This document shows, one piece after another, positions 32,701 through 44,700 of a stretch of 64,000 nt of DNA. Under the pieces are notes generated by a model. It made no database searches, was not told the origin of the DNA, and saw nothing but the letters and a program-made list of their open reading frames with translations. Position numbers and translations under genes: made by a program. Each line of letters starts with the position of its first letter. Positions within the stretch are counted from its first letter, which is position 1. The DNA is taken from the NCBI GenBank assembly GCA_033065855.1, contig JAVXUO010002176.1, positions 62,001-126,000 on the forward strand, in the 5' to 3' direction. Source of the stretch: Escallonia rubra. Its lineage: Eukaryota > Streptophyta > Magnoliopsida > Escalloniales > Escalloniaceae.

Positions 32701-35700
32701 AGGAAGAGATATGGTTTACCTATGGTTGGCTCCATGGAGTTGATCAACCACGCAATGATTAAGGAGTTTTCAGATCGCCATACGCTCGGGGATGGAGTGC
32801 CTGCTGCTGGTTGTCTCACGTCTTCGGTAAGATGTCCAAGCTTGCCCCTGCCATCAATCGCCAACTTCACGGACTGGGCCCATTCGAGGTAGTTCTTCGC
32901 GGTCAGTTTATGGGAGGTAAGTTGGAAGGAAAGCTGTGAGAGGTGGTTTCCTCCATGAGCCATGGTTGGTCTTAGTGTCCCACCAAGTGTTGAACTTGTT
33001 GCCTCAGAGGAATCCAAGGATCTCCATGCTCCAGTCATGGCCGTTTTGACCATAGGAAATAACTTAAGACTGCTCTGATACCATGTACTTTTTCAGAGAA
33101 GAAAGGATGGAAGAAACTGAATTCATTCTCCATTGCAATATGCTGAATAATTACACGGCCTTTATAGGAAATCATACCACCAAATAAGGTATGAAATCCC
33201 TCTAAACTAGGCCTAATCGAATCCCTTATATCAAGGGATCTCCTTTATTGAATTAGACAATAATAACAGATCTACTTTCGTAGTAAAACCAAACTGAATC
33301 ATTGACTTGACATAGATTTGCAAATCATCCGGCTTGACATGATTTTGCAAATCATACGGGTCAATGGCCTGATCTTCCTCATATTTCAACAAGCTTACTT
33401 GCCCCTTTGGTATTTGCTTCTGCATAGGGGGCACGACGGTGGTGCGGGGTGGGGTCATGGCGTGGTGGGGAGGGGGTCGGGTCACGGCGGTGGTGCAGGG
33501 TAGTTGGCAGTGGTTTGTGTGGGTATTGTGGGGGTAAGCAATGTCAAGGGTATGGCTGTGGTTTGGGAAGAAAGAGAGGAAGAAAAAAACAAGAGAACAG
33601 AGGAAGTTACCTTCCAAAACTAAAGGGTGGCATTTCAAGAAATTACAGTTTAATTCATGGGCAATACAGTCATTTCGCCGAAACCATTATATGTTCTTGT
33701 ATTTCGTTTGGTCAACGGACAAAGTGCTCATTTTTCAAACTAATGGACACCCCAGTAATCTCTCCCTGACCTCAGGGACATGGTTGTAATTAACCCTACG
33801 GGTAATGAGTACTTAGAATCTTGCAAAATGAAAGTTAAGTGTACAACTGCCGAGGAACTGAGGCGTGTAGCCTTCTCGAGCATGGGATGTGTAATTGAGC
33901 ACGGGACGGGAAAATCAATGCTCCATGCTCCTGGCCGAATTTATCATAACAGTAGATACTCTGAAGTTCTTTGGAGCTTGGGCAGGCGGGGCGTGCTCCA
34001 ATGCCAATGAAACAATGTGGTTTTTCAGGTTGGTCGGGCGAGGTACGTCTCTTTAGTTTGAGCAGGGGGAATAGTTGGGCTTGTCCTTGATCTTCTGGGT
34101 GAAGGGAGGGTCACAAACTTGTCCTTGATCCAACTTTTGAGAAGTTCTTTGACTATGTTCGAGTCTCATGGGTAACCAAGAACAGGCTCTTGCTGTCGTC
34201 TTTTGTCTGGTGTAGATCCCTCTTTGGGATTAGCGCTTTTGGTTGTTGGTAGCCGTCACTGGCCAGTTCCATTCTGAGCTTAGGACTTCCATGTCTTGGA
34301 CGGGGTCAACCAAGTCACACGTACGTTGGGCAGCTTCCTTGAGGCATATTTTACGAGAGTTCATCCTTGTTAAAGTCAATGCACTCCAAGCACTTCAGAT
34401 GGAACCGATTGACATAAGCATTATGTCCTCTCCAGACTTCTACCGAATGTCGATAATGTCAAATATGGTAACATGCTTCGTAATAGAACTTGTCGAGGAC
34501 GAGCTTAAATATCTAAGAAAGAGTGGATGTACCCTGGTTTTTGGTGGTGTCACGAGTAAGCCACGTCACTGAAATTTGTGGAACTCCCAGAGTTTCAAAG
34601 TACCATTCCCATGGTGCTCCAAAGAGCCCGAAAAATGGGTGAGGTGTTTGTCGGCATTTCCTTCTCTGCAATTGAACAAGAAAAATACGGCTGCTTGTTA
34701 TGTGGAGGGTAAGGATTGGCCGTGACATCGCTTGAGCATGGTTTATGGCCAAACAGTTAATAAGAGGAGTGAGGCATGGAGGACTCCTCGAGGGCTGCGG
34801 ATGGCCTCAAGACCAGCCCTAGTCATGTACGAGGTAGACATAGTAGGTTCTTTAATACCAGGTGTAATTGGGTGTCGTAGGAGCGATTCTTGCATCTGAG
34901 CCCCTTACCCTAGCCCGCGAAATTTTAGAGGCTTGTCCATGCATACGCTCTCTGGAAGAATACATAATTGCTTTCTAGACGGACTGCATAGCATCCTCTA
35001 GAATATTCCAGGCTACTCTAATTTTCCTTGTATATTATAGAGTATTCTGGAATAGGGACTTCCTGGGGATATTCAAGATTGTAACTGAATACCGTAGGAT
35101 TGTATTAATCTCAACCATCTGTTGAGGAGGTGGGGTACTATAAGCTTTGTTACAAGGACCTTTCACTTTGGGGTGAAAGGGCGGAGTCGACACGGCCTAA
35201 CACAGACACCGCTACGGGACCTGTAAGACTCGTCAAACAGATACTCCACGTTTCATTGGAAGAAGACGGTGGAAGATGATCAAAGAAAGAAGGGTTGTAG
35301 ATCTGGTCCATGAGGGAAGAAGAAGAGGGAAGGGGGGGGGGGGAGGGAAGAAGGAGGGGGGGGGGGAGAGAGAGAGAGAGAGAGCTAGGAGTCCGAGATT
35401 GCACCTTTTAATAACGTGGATCCTATTGACCGATTTTTTAATTGATGAGCTGTTCGGTTGTTTCTCTTTTCCTTCTTCTTTTGGGGTGAATATCATTCTC
35501 AACCCCAAGTTTCATACAAATATTGAATATAATCCGGATTAAGTAAACAACTCTGATGTGAAGCATATAAAATTCATCATATTACATGTATACTCTTAAT
35601 ATTCAAACTCATATAAGTTCAGACGTGTCCCCATGTCCATGTCCGACTACGGTTTTGTGTCCCCATCTTAAACTTTAAAAATAGGCGAGTCGGACACTTG

Positions 35701-38700
35701 AACACGTATCTGATCCTGATACCGATGCTGAGCTATGTAACATAGCCTATAGATAGGGAAGGGCTCATTTGGCCAAACCACATGTGAGCATTGTACATGA
35801 TTATTTAGACATAAGCTTTCTCTTCCGAAGTTCTCCTTGTGCTTACTTTCTCTCCCCTTAATTTTCCTAGTTGACTTGGTTGACTTAGCAACTCACAAGC
35901 GGTGACGTTGTCTAAGGCCACATGGTTAGCTTGTTGATCTACAAGTTCGTGACAGGTGGTATTAGAGCGGGTCGATCCCGCTGTGGACAAGAGCAGCGGT
36001 TCCAATGTTATAGACAAGAAGACGGTTGCAAATGAGAAAACAGACAGGAAAGTCTTGTGATGTGGTCTTTGCTATGAAAGGTCGCGTGGTCGGAGGCGAG
36101 GTCGCTATGGCAGGTGTTAAGGAGCTAGCTTGACAGGCTAGAGCAAACCATGGAGGAAACCGAAGGTAAGGTTGGTGCCAGTGGGAGGAGCTTCATCAGC
36201 TTGCTCGAGGCCATTTAAGTTCACTAGCTTATGCGTGGTGGAATGACTACATGGGCTTTCAGGCAAAGGTGTTGGAGGCCTTGGCCATTAAGTCCAAGAA
36301 TGGAGTTGATAGGCGCAACTGAGCACGGATAAGAGATTGGGCGTGTGCAGGGGAGCATATCATGGATCATGGAATGCCCCAAGTACTGTGTTCAAGTACC
36401 CAAAAGTCTGCAAGGCGTGGTTGGTGCATGGAAACGGTCAAAGGACGCTATGTATGGCCACAAGGAGGATGGAGACGGAGCAATGGCATGAATAAAGGAC
36501 TGCCTTAGGTGGTGGGTCCTGGGGCTGTTGTGACTTGGGTGGCCGGTAGTAGGTCATTTTGAGCCTCAGCTAGCTTCTTACGCATTTTATGGTAGATGGT
36601 TATTCCCCAGACGTGCCCTGGCTGTGAGCATAGGGATAATGCATGCTTAGGAGGCTTGGCACTGTGCTCTTCAAAGAGCAACTCTTCTCCAAATCTCACC
36701 CAAAAGGTGCTGAGTTGGAATCCCATTCTCACTCCTTAGTTGGGGGGTCCTAGTTCCCATAAGTGCCTTGGCCAATTTCGAGCATTCTTGGCGCACGTGA
36801 CGCGGACGGTGCATTTCCGGTTTGACCGGGTTGATTTAGCTGACGCCGACTGTTAGTGACGTGTTGCAGAAAGCAAGTCCCAAACACGGCCACGTGTGCA
36901 GCGAAAGCGGTTAGCAACTATGTTTGGGCATTCAAATTTAAACCTAAGAATTTGCTAAAAGTTAGCAGGGGACTCTTGTTTTCTAAGGGGGGAGTAATAA
37001 TGATGTTGAGCGATGTAGTAACGGATTGAAATTTTCTTTTGGTTGTGAGGTAAGCAAGCAAGAGGATTGGTATCCGTCTTTGTATGCTTTAAGAAATGCA
37101 ATGCAGTCTTCCAATTTCTAGTTGGAGTCAAACTTCCCGCTATTTAGCTTACATTGGATGGTTCTTGTCTCCAAAGGTTTGATTTAGTAGTTTGCTTTCT
37201 TATCTGCAGATGTGCTCATTATGCAATTTATGATGGACATGGAGGTCGGTTAGCTGCTGAATATGGCCAGAAGCACTTACATGAAAATGTTCTTTCCGCA
37301 GGCTTACCACGTGAGTTGGTGTGTTTGCTTGGTCTTACTTGATGGATGTTTTAAACATTTAGTGCTTTTCGCTACCTCAGTTCCTCCATCTGCTATCAAA
37401 GTTACCTTTTAACACCTTCGAACCAATCCATCATTATTATTAGAGTAATGAGGCTATTTTTCTTTCTGTATTGTGTTGATAGGATTATACTCTTTGGTCA
37501 CTACTTTTAAAATTAAACAGCTTTTACTCCCTCTGTTTCATGTCTTTTTAGTATTACTTTCCTGTTTGAGATGTTTTAAAATCTTAGTACCTTTTCTAAA
37601 GTTGGATTATAAAAGTACATGATTAAAATTTCTTTTAGCCATCCTTTAAATAACAAACATTTTGGAGTTAAATTTGGGATATTATTGTCCATAGTATATT
37701 TAACTTTCAAACCGGTTTTTAAGTTATAAAAACCGAGGGATTATCACTTAACTCTTGATTTGGATTTGATGAGGTAACCTATGCTTTCACAATTTCTTGT
37801 CCTTGCCATATAATTCTTGTACTTACTTTTTCCCTGGTTATTTTCTTCCATGTGTAATACTGCCCTCACTTTAGCTAGTCTGGGTAGTGGTTACTATGAT
37901 GAATCATCTTTGGATTATGTTCTGCATCATAAGTCATTGATGTCTGACATATTGTGTTGCATGACTATTGCAGTTGGATGTGAAGGCTGCCAAAAAGGCC
38001 ATACTTGACGGTATGGTTAATGTTTGTCTATATGACCCTACTCCTGCTAATTGCTAAGTAGGATTTCTCCATGTTATTTGATCTGTGTCGTCAACACAAG
38101 AGGTCATTTGTGGTTTCTTTCAAATCAGGTTTTCGGAAGACTGATGAATGTATTTTGCAAGAAAGTACTACAGGTGCTTGATTTAAACTCTACTTTTTCC
38201 TTGGATGCTAATGTATAAGCAAATGCCTGATGCATTCTTGTAGAGAAGAGTGCATTATATGATTCCAAAACATCATGCTCAAAAAATGTAGAATGCCTCG
38301 AAAGATGTCAAAAGTGTTATTAGATTATTGTAATCATAAAGTAGTGAAGTTCAATACCTAATACAGACTAAGGGGGGCCCATGCACAAGCCTCCCGCGGT
38401 ATGGAAGTCTGTGAGGCAAATTGATGTACGTAGCCCCAATTATAGACTAATTGAATCTTGGGATTACCCGCATTCTTAATGCGATAGGTTAGTGTTTTCG
38501 AAAGAGCCATGTGGGGGTTTGATGAGTAGTCAGTGGACTGCATTTCCATTACCAGCTGGCAATGATGTGCTGCATGTGGAATGAAGTTATGCGGTAAACC
38601 ATTGCGGCGCCTCACTCAGATGGTTCTTACTTTACTTCTAAGACATTGAAGAACTATATCTGTCAACTTTTGACCAGTGTGATAAGGTAGTTCTATATAA

Positions 38701-41700
38701 TCTTTTTAGACGTCGTCCTTATTTTAGTTCTTTGTATAGATGATATGCATATTATTTTCTATCAAGTAGATATTTTTTTTGCTTGTTTTACTTTTCGATG
38801 TAATTGGCCTGGTCTCAGACAAATTGCGATGCGTTTGTTTGTGTGTGATTTAGCCAGTATTTTAAAGTCAAATCCGAGATTAAGTTATTACCACTTTTAT
38901 TCCTGGCTTGATTGTATATTTGAGAGACAAACTGACTCCTTTGTTGAAAGCTTGACTTAAGATTTTGCATCTACCTTATTAGGGGGCTGGGTTGATGGTG
39001 CTACAGCTGTCTGTGTTTGGGTGTTAGGACAGACAGTAAGTTTGCTACCATTCCCATGCTGCTATGTATCTCAACATGAATGAATGATGCTTGTTATAAG
39101 CTTGTAACTGTACTGCTATATAACTGAAAAAATGCTTATTTTCCATCTTCAGTATTATGTTCTTGATTCAGAAGATGCTCCCTGCAGTTTAAATATTCTG
39201 TTTCTGATACATAAGCTGTTCATGGTAAATTTAGTTCATGGTGTGTTCCTTGACCTCTATGCTCTCTTCTAATTTCGTTGGGTGGGTTTTGGGGAGGCAA
39301 TGGCTATAAGGGCGTGGGTTCACTCACTTGGGTAGCTAGCTTTTCATGTTTGAGTTTTCTTGCATCCCTTGTTTGCATCAATTGGTATCAGAGCTGTCCG
39401 GTGCCCAGACTTGTGGGCCCTGCTCACTCGTGGGTTGTGTCCACTCGAACAGTGGCCAAGGTGCCCGAGGAGTCTCAACAGTTGTCAACGTGCCTGAGGG
39501 GTCGGTAGCCCCCTTGGATAGACGCAAGGCTGTCAAGCAGAAGCAAGTTATGCAGTCTCACGTCTGCTAGGCATGGCAACATTCTAGGGCTTTCAAAGGG
39601 GTGGGTCCCCTCACTTAGGTAGCTAGCTTTTCAAGTCGAATTCTCCTGCGTCCCTTGTTTACATCAAGTATCAGTGGCTATAAGCTATTGTTACATGGAC
39701 TCTTCAAAATGCGTGAATACCCGTGTTGGATACTCGACACTTGGACATGGGTGTAGGATATGCGTCCGACACATCCATAGGATATGCCACCAAGAACACT
39801 ATATCATAGTGTTTCTTTTAGTTGGTTATTGCTTTGAGATGATCTCATTTTTTAATTAAAATGAAATGATATGCATAACTTAAACACCATGTAAACTAAG
39901 AAATAACCAAAAAACAAGAAGATAGATATATTTAGCCGTGTCACCGTGTTTCAGGTTTTAAAAATAGTCGAATCCGACAATTGGACACATATCCGACTCG
40001 GACACCTGTATCTAGTCCATGTAACATAGGTGATAAGCAGGCACTACATGTTATAAGGATTATTTGACGGGCCAAATAAGGGTAAAAATGATGAGTGATG
40101 TAAATGTTTATGCACTTAAATTCTGACCTAGGATCTGGTTAGAAAGTCAAATGGCCTAGTATTTTGGAACAGATGTGGATGGTCAAAGTATTGCAATTAC
40201 ACATGCATGTAACCAAGAGATTTTCGAGTGCCCGTGAGGGTGAACCTTAGTTGCACAAAGCGGGGACGGGGGGGGGAGCGGGAAGGGGGGCGGGGGAGCG
40301 TAAGAACCTGGAAGAATTTAAGGTTGGGAGCGGCTTGAATAAATAAATGCGTTAAAGAGTATTACAATTTCTTGAATATAGTTTGGGAGGGAGGGAGGGC
40401 AACAACAAACAAGGAGGCTTTAAGGACTTGAAGGAAGAGAGAAACAAGTAATTGAGCCGAAAAGAATTTGATTTTTAGGTACTCTCTCACTTGTTCCATG
40501 CATCTCTGTCCAGCTGACGGGATCGAGTTCCCATCTGAGCTTGGGACGAGATCCCATGGAGCTCCTAACTTGGGATCACAAAAGCGAGTTTCCGAGAGAG
40601 AAGCGTCACCATGTGAGGAGTTTCCTACAACTAAGGGGTGAACCAATAGAGAACTTAAGCTCTTTCTTTCAAAGAAGAGCTGCACATAAAAACGGTACCT
40701 TAGTTCTGAATTTGGCTCCCTACTATGATTGGTAGAAGGATTCTTCTTATAAAGAAAGAAGAGGCTATATAACTCAAAGACTCAGCAACCGAAGTCAGTC
40801 AAAGTCAGACATGGAAGTCAGCAAGCATAGGTACAGTTTCAGAAACCACCGAGTTCTAGGTTTTTTTGTTTTTTTATTGACGGACTACGGATACGCACTT
40901 CCCCTTTGAGCAGCAGTGGTTGGTTACATGGAGAAAGGCAAGTGAGAACCTTTTGCCCTTGGTTTTGCTAACCATTTATTTGTCACTCCACCGGTTCTAA
41001 TCCTTCATCATGTCCGCACACTGCCTTTGTCCTCCTTTGTCATTTCTTCTTGCCAGTGGTTGGTTACTTGGTTTGTTTTTATTCCCTGATTAAAAGGCTT
41101 GTGCGCTAATGTTTTTAGCGTTAGAAGAACTGAAGTAATTATGTGATTTCAGACTCAAGGGCGTGTGATAACTTTATATTGACGTCTAATAATAGTTCGC
41201 GCATAGACAAAATTTTGAGTTAACCCACCCTTAACTTGGAAAACTGAAGACGTTCAGCCAAGGCCTGAGGGAGTTATGTACCTGATGGAAAGTCGCAGGA
41301 TATCCCACTTGCTCAACCACATATGATTCTAGCACAACAGCCAAAGAGCCCCTTCAAAGAACTCCTTATGTACACCTTCGTCGTACTATTCCTTCGTGGA
41401 TTAAGTATTAAGTAAGGCAGTTCAGTCACAGCTTGCATTCTCAGCATCCACCGTCCCCATAGCTCCTTCTCTTGCAGCCAATTCAGATTCAATTGCGACA
41501 AGAGCTGATTCTCAAGCAGCTTGTATTCGTATAATAATGTGATGCTTCCTACTTGAAGGCAAGTGAGGCACTATTCGCTTTCGTTCAAAGCCCTCCTGCT
41601 GCTTATTCTCAAATTTGTCACTTTGCGCATTCTCTGCCATCAATCCGATTCTGGGCATGCCCCCGAGACTAGTGCAAGAAGTGACTTAACAAGCCCTTCT

Positions 41701-44700
41701 GTAAAAGCTTATTCTAGCGCAACAACCTATTCTCAAAAGAGACAACAGCTGAGTCAATAGCTGCGGAGTCAAGGGATGCAGATGAAATGGATCTTCTTTG
41801 CTCTGATTCTATTCTTGATAACCTGCCAAGAACATGTTAAGCATGATGTACATTGTTGGCCCCCCACTCTATGACAGCTTAAGCTTTTAGAGCTTATGGT
41901 TCTTTAACATGGTATCAGAGCCTGATTTGGGAAGGTTGTGGGTTCAAGTCTTCTAGCTTGCATTTGGTCCCCATTTGGTTCATTTGTGACTTGGTGCACC
42001 TTGATTTGTTTATGATATGATTTGTTTCTCCACCTGCAATCTGGAGCTTGCACGTGGCTTTTGCATGAGAGAGGGACTGTTAATGTTAACCATGATATAC
42101 ATTGTTGGGCCCCCATTATCCAACAGTTTAAGCCTTTAGAGCAGATGGTTACGTGACACTATGGTCAATGCAGAACTTGGTCAGGAATCTACTCCTTTAA
42201 CGTTCAATTGTCACGATTAGTTGTCATTGTATGGATAGTCGAGGGAGGGAGGGAGAAGGAAAAGGAAAGAGCGGGGGGGGGGGGGGGGGGGGTTGTAATG
42301 GGAGAATGGGTGGTGATAGAGTAACAGCACAAGAGTGGAGCAGAGGTAGTCGCTTGTGGCAATGGTGGAGCTACTTGGTTCGATTTAACTGGGTCTTGTG
42401 ATGGCTTGTGTTAATTCTTATCAGATTCAACTCAATTTCTTGGTTTCAGTTACTTTTTTAATTTTGCTTTCTAGAAGTAGTTGTGCATTGTGATTTGCAG
42501 AGGTTCAAATATAAAGTTGGCAAGCCACATATAGAACCGTGCAACTGATCGGCTTAAGCACCATACATGAATCCTCTCTTTGTTTCCCTTCTTTCCTTCC
42601 GAAAAAAATTGGGAAGCATTTTATGGGTTCTCAAACCTTGTTCGTAAGTTTAATAAAGATACCATTACAAATGTATACTTTCAAAGTAGAAGTTAAGCAC
42701 CAGACGTGATTATTTGTGATTTATTCTATAAAGACATAAATATTCAACAATGGAACTTCATTCTTCAGCATTTTATTCTTATCCACAAGTTCTTTGAATT
42801 TTGTACTTAAACTCCAAATAAAACTACCTATTGAGTAGCAACTTGAGGCTTTCGGCACTTACAACTCAGCCCCAAGTTTTAAGTGCTTAATTTTCAGCTT
42901 TATAAAAGAGCACCCAAGTATTCTTCTTCTTGGTACGACTTGCTTGTTATCCTGTATTTTTCTTACTTTAGTTAATAATATTGGTTGATAGGTCAGTGCA
43001 TCTTATTTGATCCTGTTTTGGTTACACATTGCAGTTCTATTGGCCAGTTGGGATTGTGACATGGATGCTTAAGATTACAATCTTGAAACTTTATCTTCTC
43101 TCACCTTGTTTTTTTATTAATTTCTTTTGACAAAAGGGTTGTTTTCTTTATATACACACACGAACGCACCCTGACATATGTAGTTATACGTTTATGTTTG
43201 ACTTGTAGTTACTATTAATCAGACCAAAGGAAATATGTTTCTTTTTTCCGAGCTAATTAGCAAAAGGATAGGCAGAAGTAGCTTATGCAATCCAAAGCTA
43301 TGGACTCTTCAAAATGCGACATACCTGTGTCGGACACTCAACACTTGAACATGGTTATGGGATATGTTTGCGAAATCTCATAGGATATGCCATTATGAAC
43401 ACTATCTTATAGTTTTTTCGTTTTATTCGTTATTGCTATGAGACGAGGCAAGTTCTCAACTAAAACCACGTGCATAAAGAAAAACACCATTTTACCTTGG
43501 AAATAACTAAAAAGCAGTAACAAATATGAACATTTTGCATGTCCATGTGTCTTGTGTTTTCAAAATTAGACGAATCCGACACTGGGCATGTATTCGATCC
43601 GGACACTAGTACCGAGTCCATGTAACATGGATCCAAAGTAGTCCACTATTGAGATTTTAAATCCTATAAAGATCTTATGCAAATAAATGTGCTTGCCAAC
43701 TTTCGAGGATGTCACTCAGATTTATAGTCTAAACGTATTTTGTAAAGGTTTGCTTTGCTCTGCTCTATATTTCCACTTTTTGCCTTTACTCCTATTAGTG
43801 GTGAATCTTTTCAGTTCTACTTTGGTATTTAGGTGTGTGTTTACAATCTTGGAGATGGAAGGGTCGTCATTTGGGCTGGTGGGCGGTTTTAGTAGTGGGG
43901 GGGGGGGAAACTCTCTTGGTTATCTTTGCTCTATCTTTCCTCTTTTTTCTTATGGTTTTTTCCTTTTATTCTCTTTTCTCTCTCTTTTGATCTCATTTCC
44001 TCTTCGTAACTGGTATGTTTTGACTGCTGCTTGTTAACTAGGTGTTTGTTGCTAATATTGGAGATGCAAAGGCAGTTTTAGCACGGTCACCATCCGCAGA
44101 TGATTTAAAGAATAATTCCAGTGGAGTAAGTCCGTTAAAGGCCATTGTTTTAACAAGAGAACATAAAGCCATCTATCCACAAGAGCGCGCACGCATTCAA
44201 AAGGTTAGTTGTGAGGACTGCACAAGGGGAAATTGTTAAAAGTTCACTTATGTCTGAACTAGATACCTCATTTGTTTAGACTTCATTTTATTTTTGGTCC
44301 GCTCCAGTTCAGTTAAGTCCAGTTCCGTCAAGTTCAAATCCAGTTTAGTAGTCTATTTTTTTTTTATTCCTATTATTTTAGTCCAGACCTTTCATGTCCA
44401 GTCAGGTTATTTATGGTGCGCTTGACCCAAGTTAGAGTCCAGTAAATGTGGTTTATCTTAGATTGGGTTTTGTCCCTTTTATTCAATCCACGTGCATTTA
44501 TATGGCCTACAATTCTAAAATAAGGGCTTTAGAGTAAATTCACAAAATGAAAAGTGTATTGGCTACCGTCTCGTACACCTTGGCAATTAAACTATATTGG
44601 CCACCTAAGAAGCACGGATTTCGATGCGGGTGCAGATACGCGGATACGGCATTTTTTTAAATTTTAGGATATGGGTGCCGCTGGGATACGGCAAATATTT

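Larger units (their letters stand above)
27134..33391 (-). mobile_element. Ty1/copia LTR retrotransposon, 6.26 kb
   Basis: Complete minus-strand Copia element. Two 308-bp LTRs (27134-27441 and 33084-33391) start TGTTGAAATATGAGG on the minus strand; about 15 differences are visible between them. Target duplication AGCTT is perfect (27129-27133, 33392-33396). The PBS TGGTATCAGAGCAG (33083-33070) matches initiator tRNA-Met, and GAGGGGGAG beside the left LTR is the polypurine tract. The reading frame is broken, and a second TIR element is inserted at about 29375-30552. It lies antisense in PP2C intron 1. Confidence 0.93.
26274..33796. mobile_element. Mutator-like TIR element split by a Copia insertion
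   Basis: Left end GGGTCAATTACACGAATGTC; right end in reverse complement GGGTTAATTACAACCATGTC. Further inward both ends carry related GGACA-type stretches. Flanks TAAGGAGAA and TACGGGTAA agree at 6 of 9 positions, a weak 9-bp duplication compatible with Mutator-like elements. The element proper is 26274-27133 plus 33397-33796 (about 1.26 kb); the rest is the Copia element. It has no transposase; its frames are proline/glycine-rich repeats. Confidence 0.6.
34855..36990 (+). mobile_element. LTR-element remnant with tRNA-Met-type PBS
   Basis: TGGTATTAGAGCGGGTC at about 35956 is one or two bases from the usual Met-tRNA PBS, and the sequence before it (34855-35144 and 35746-35954, split by a MITE) is a plausible LTR. 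Downstream, 36000-36990 is non-coding and its last 630 bp pair with 19330-19960. No gag or pol motif is legible. LTR boundaries are not proven. Confidence 0.4.

Noticed and set aside
38372..38435. SINE fragment in intron 4 (GGGGCCC and CCTCCCGC stretch)
   Set aside because: Resembles text seen in some plant SINE copies, but no A/B boxes, tail or target duplication could be identified.
44042..44239. Stand-alone 65-codon ORF
   Set aside because: It is PP2C exon 6 (44042-44203) read through into the intron.
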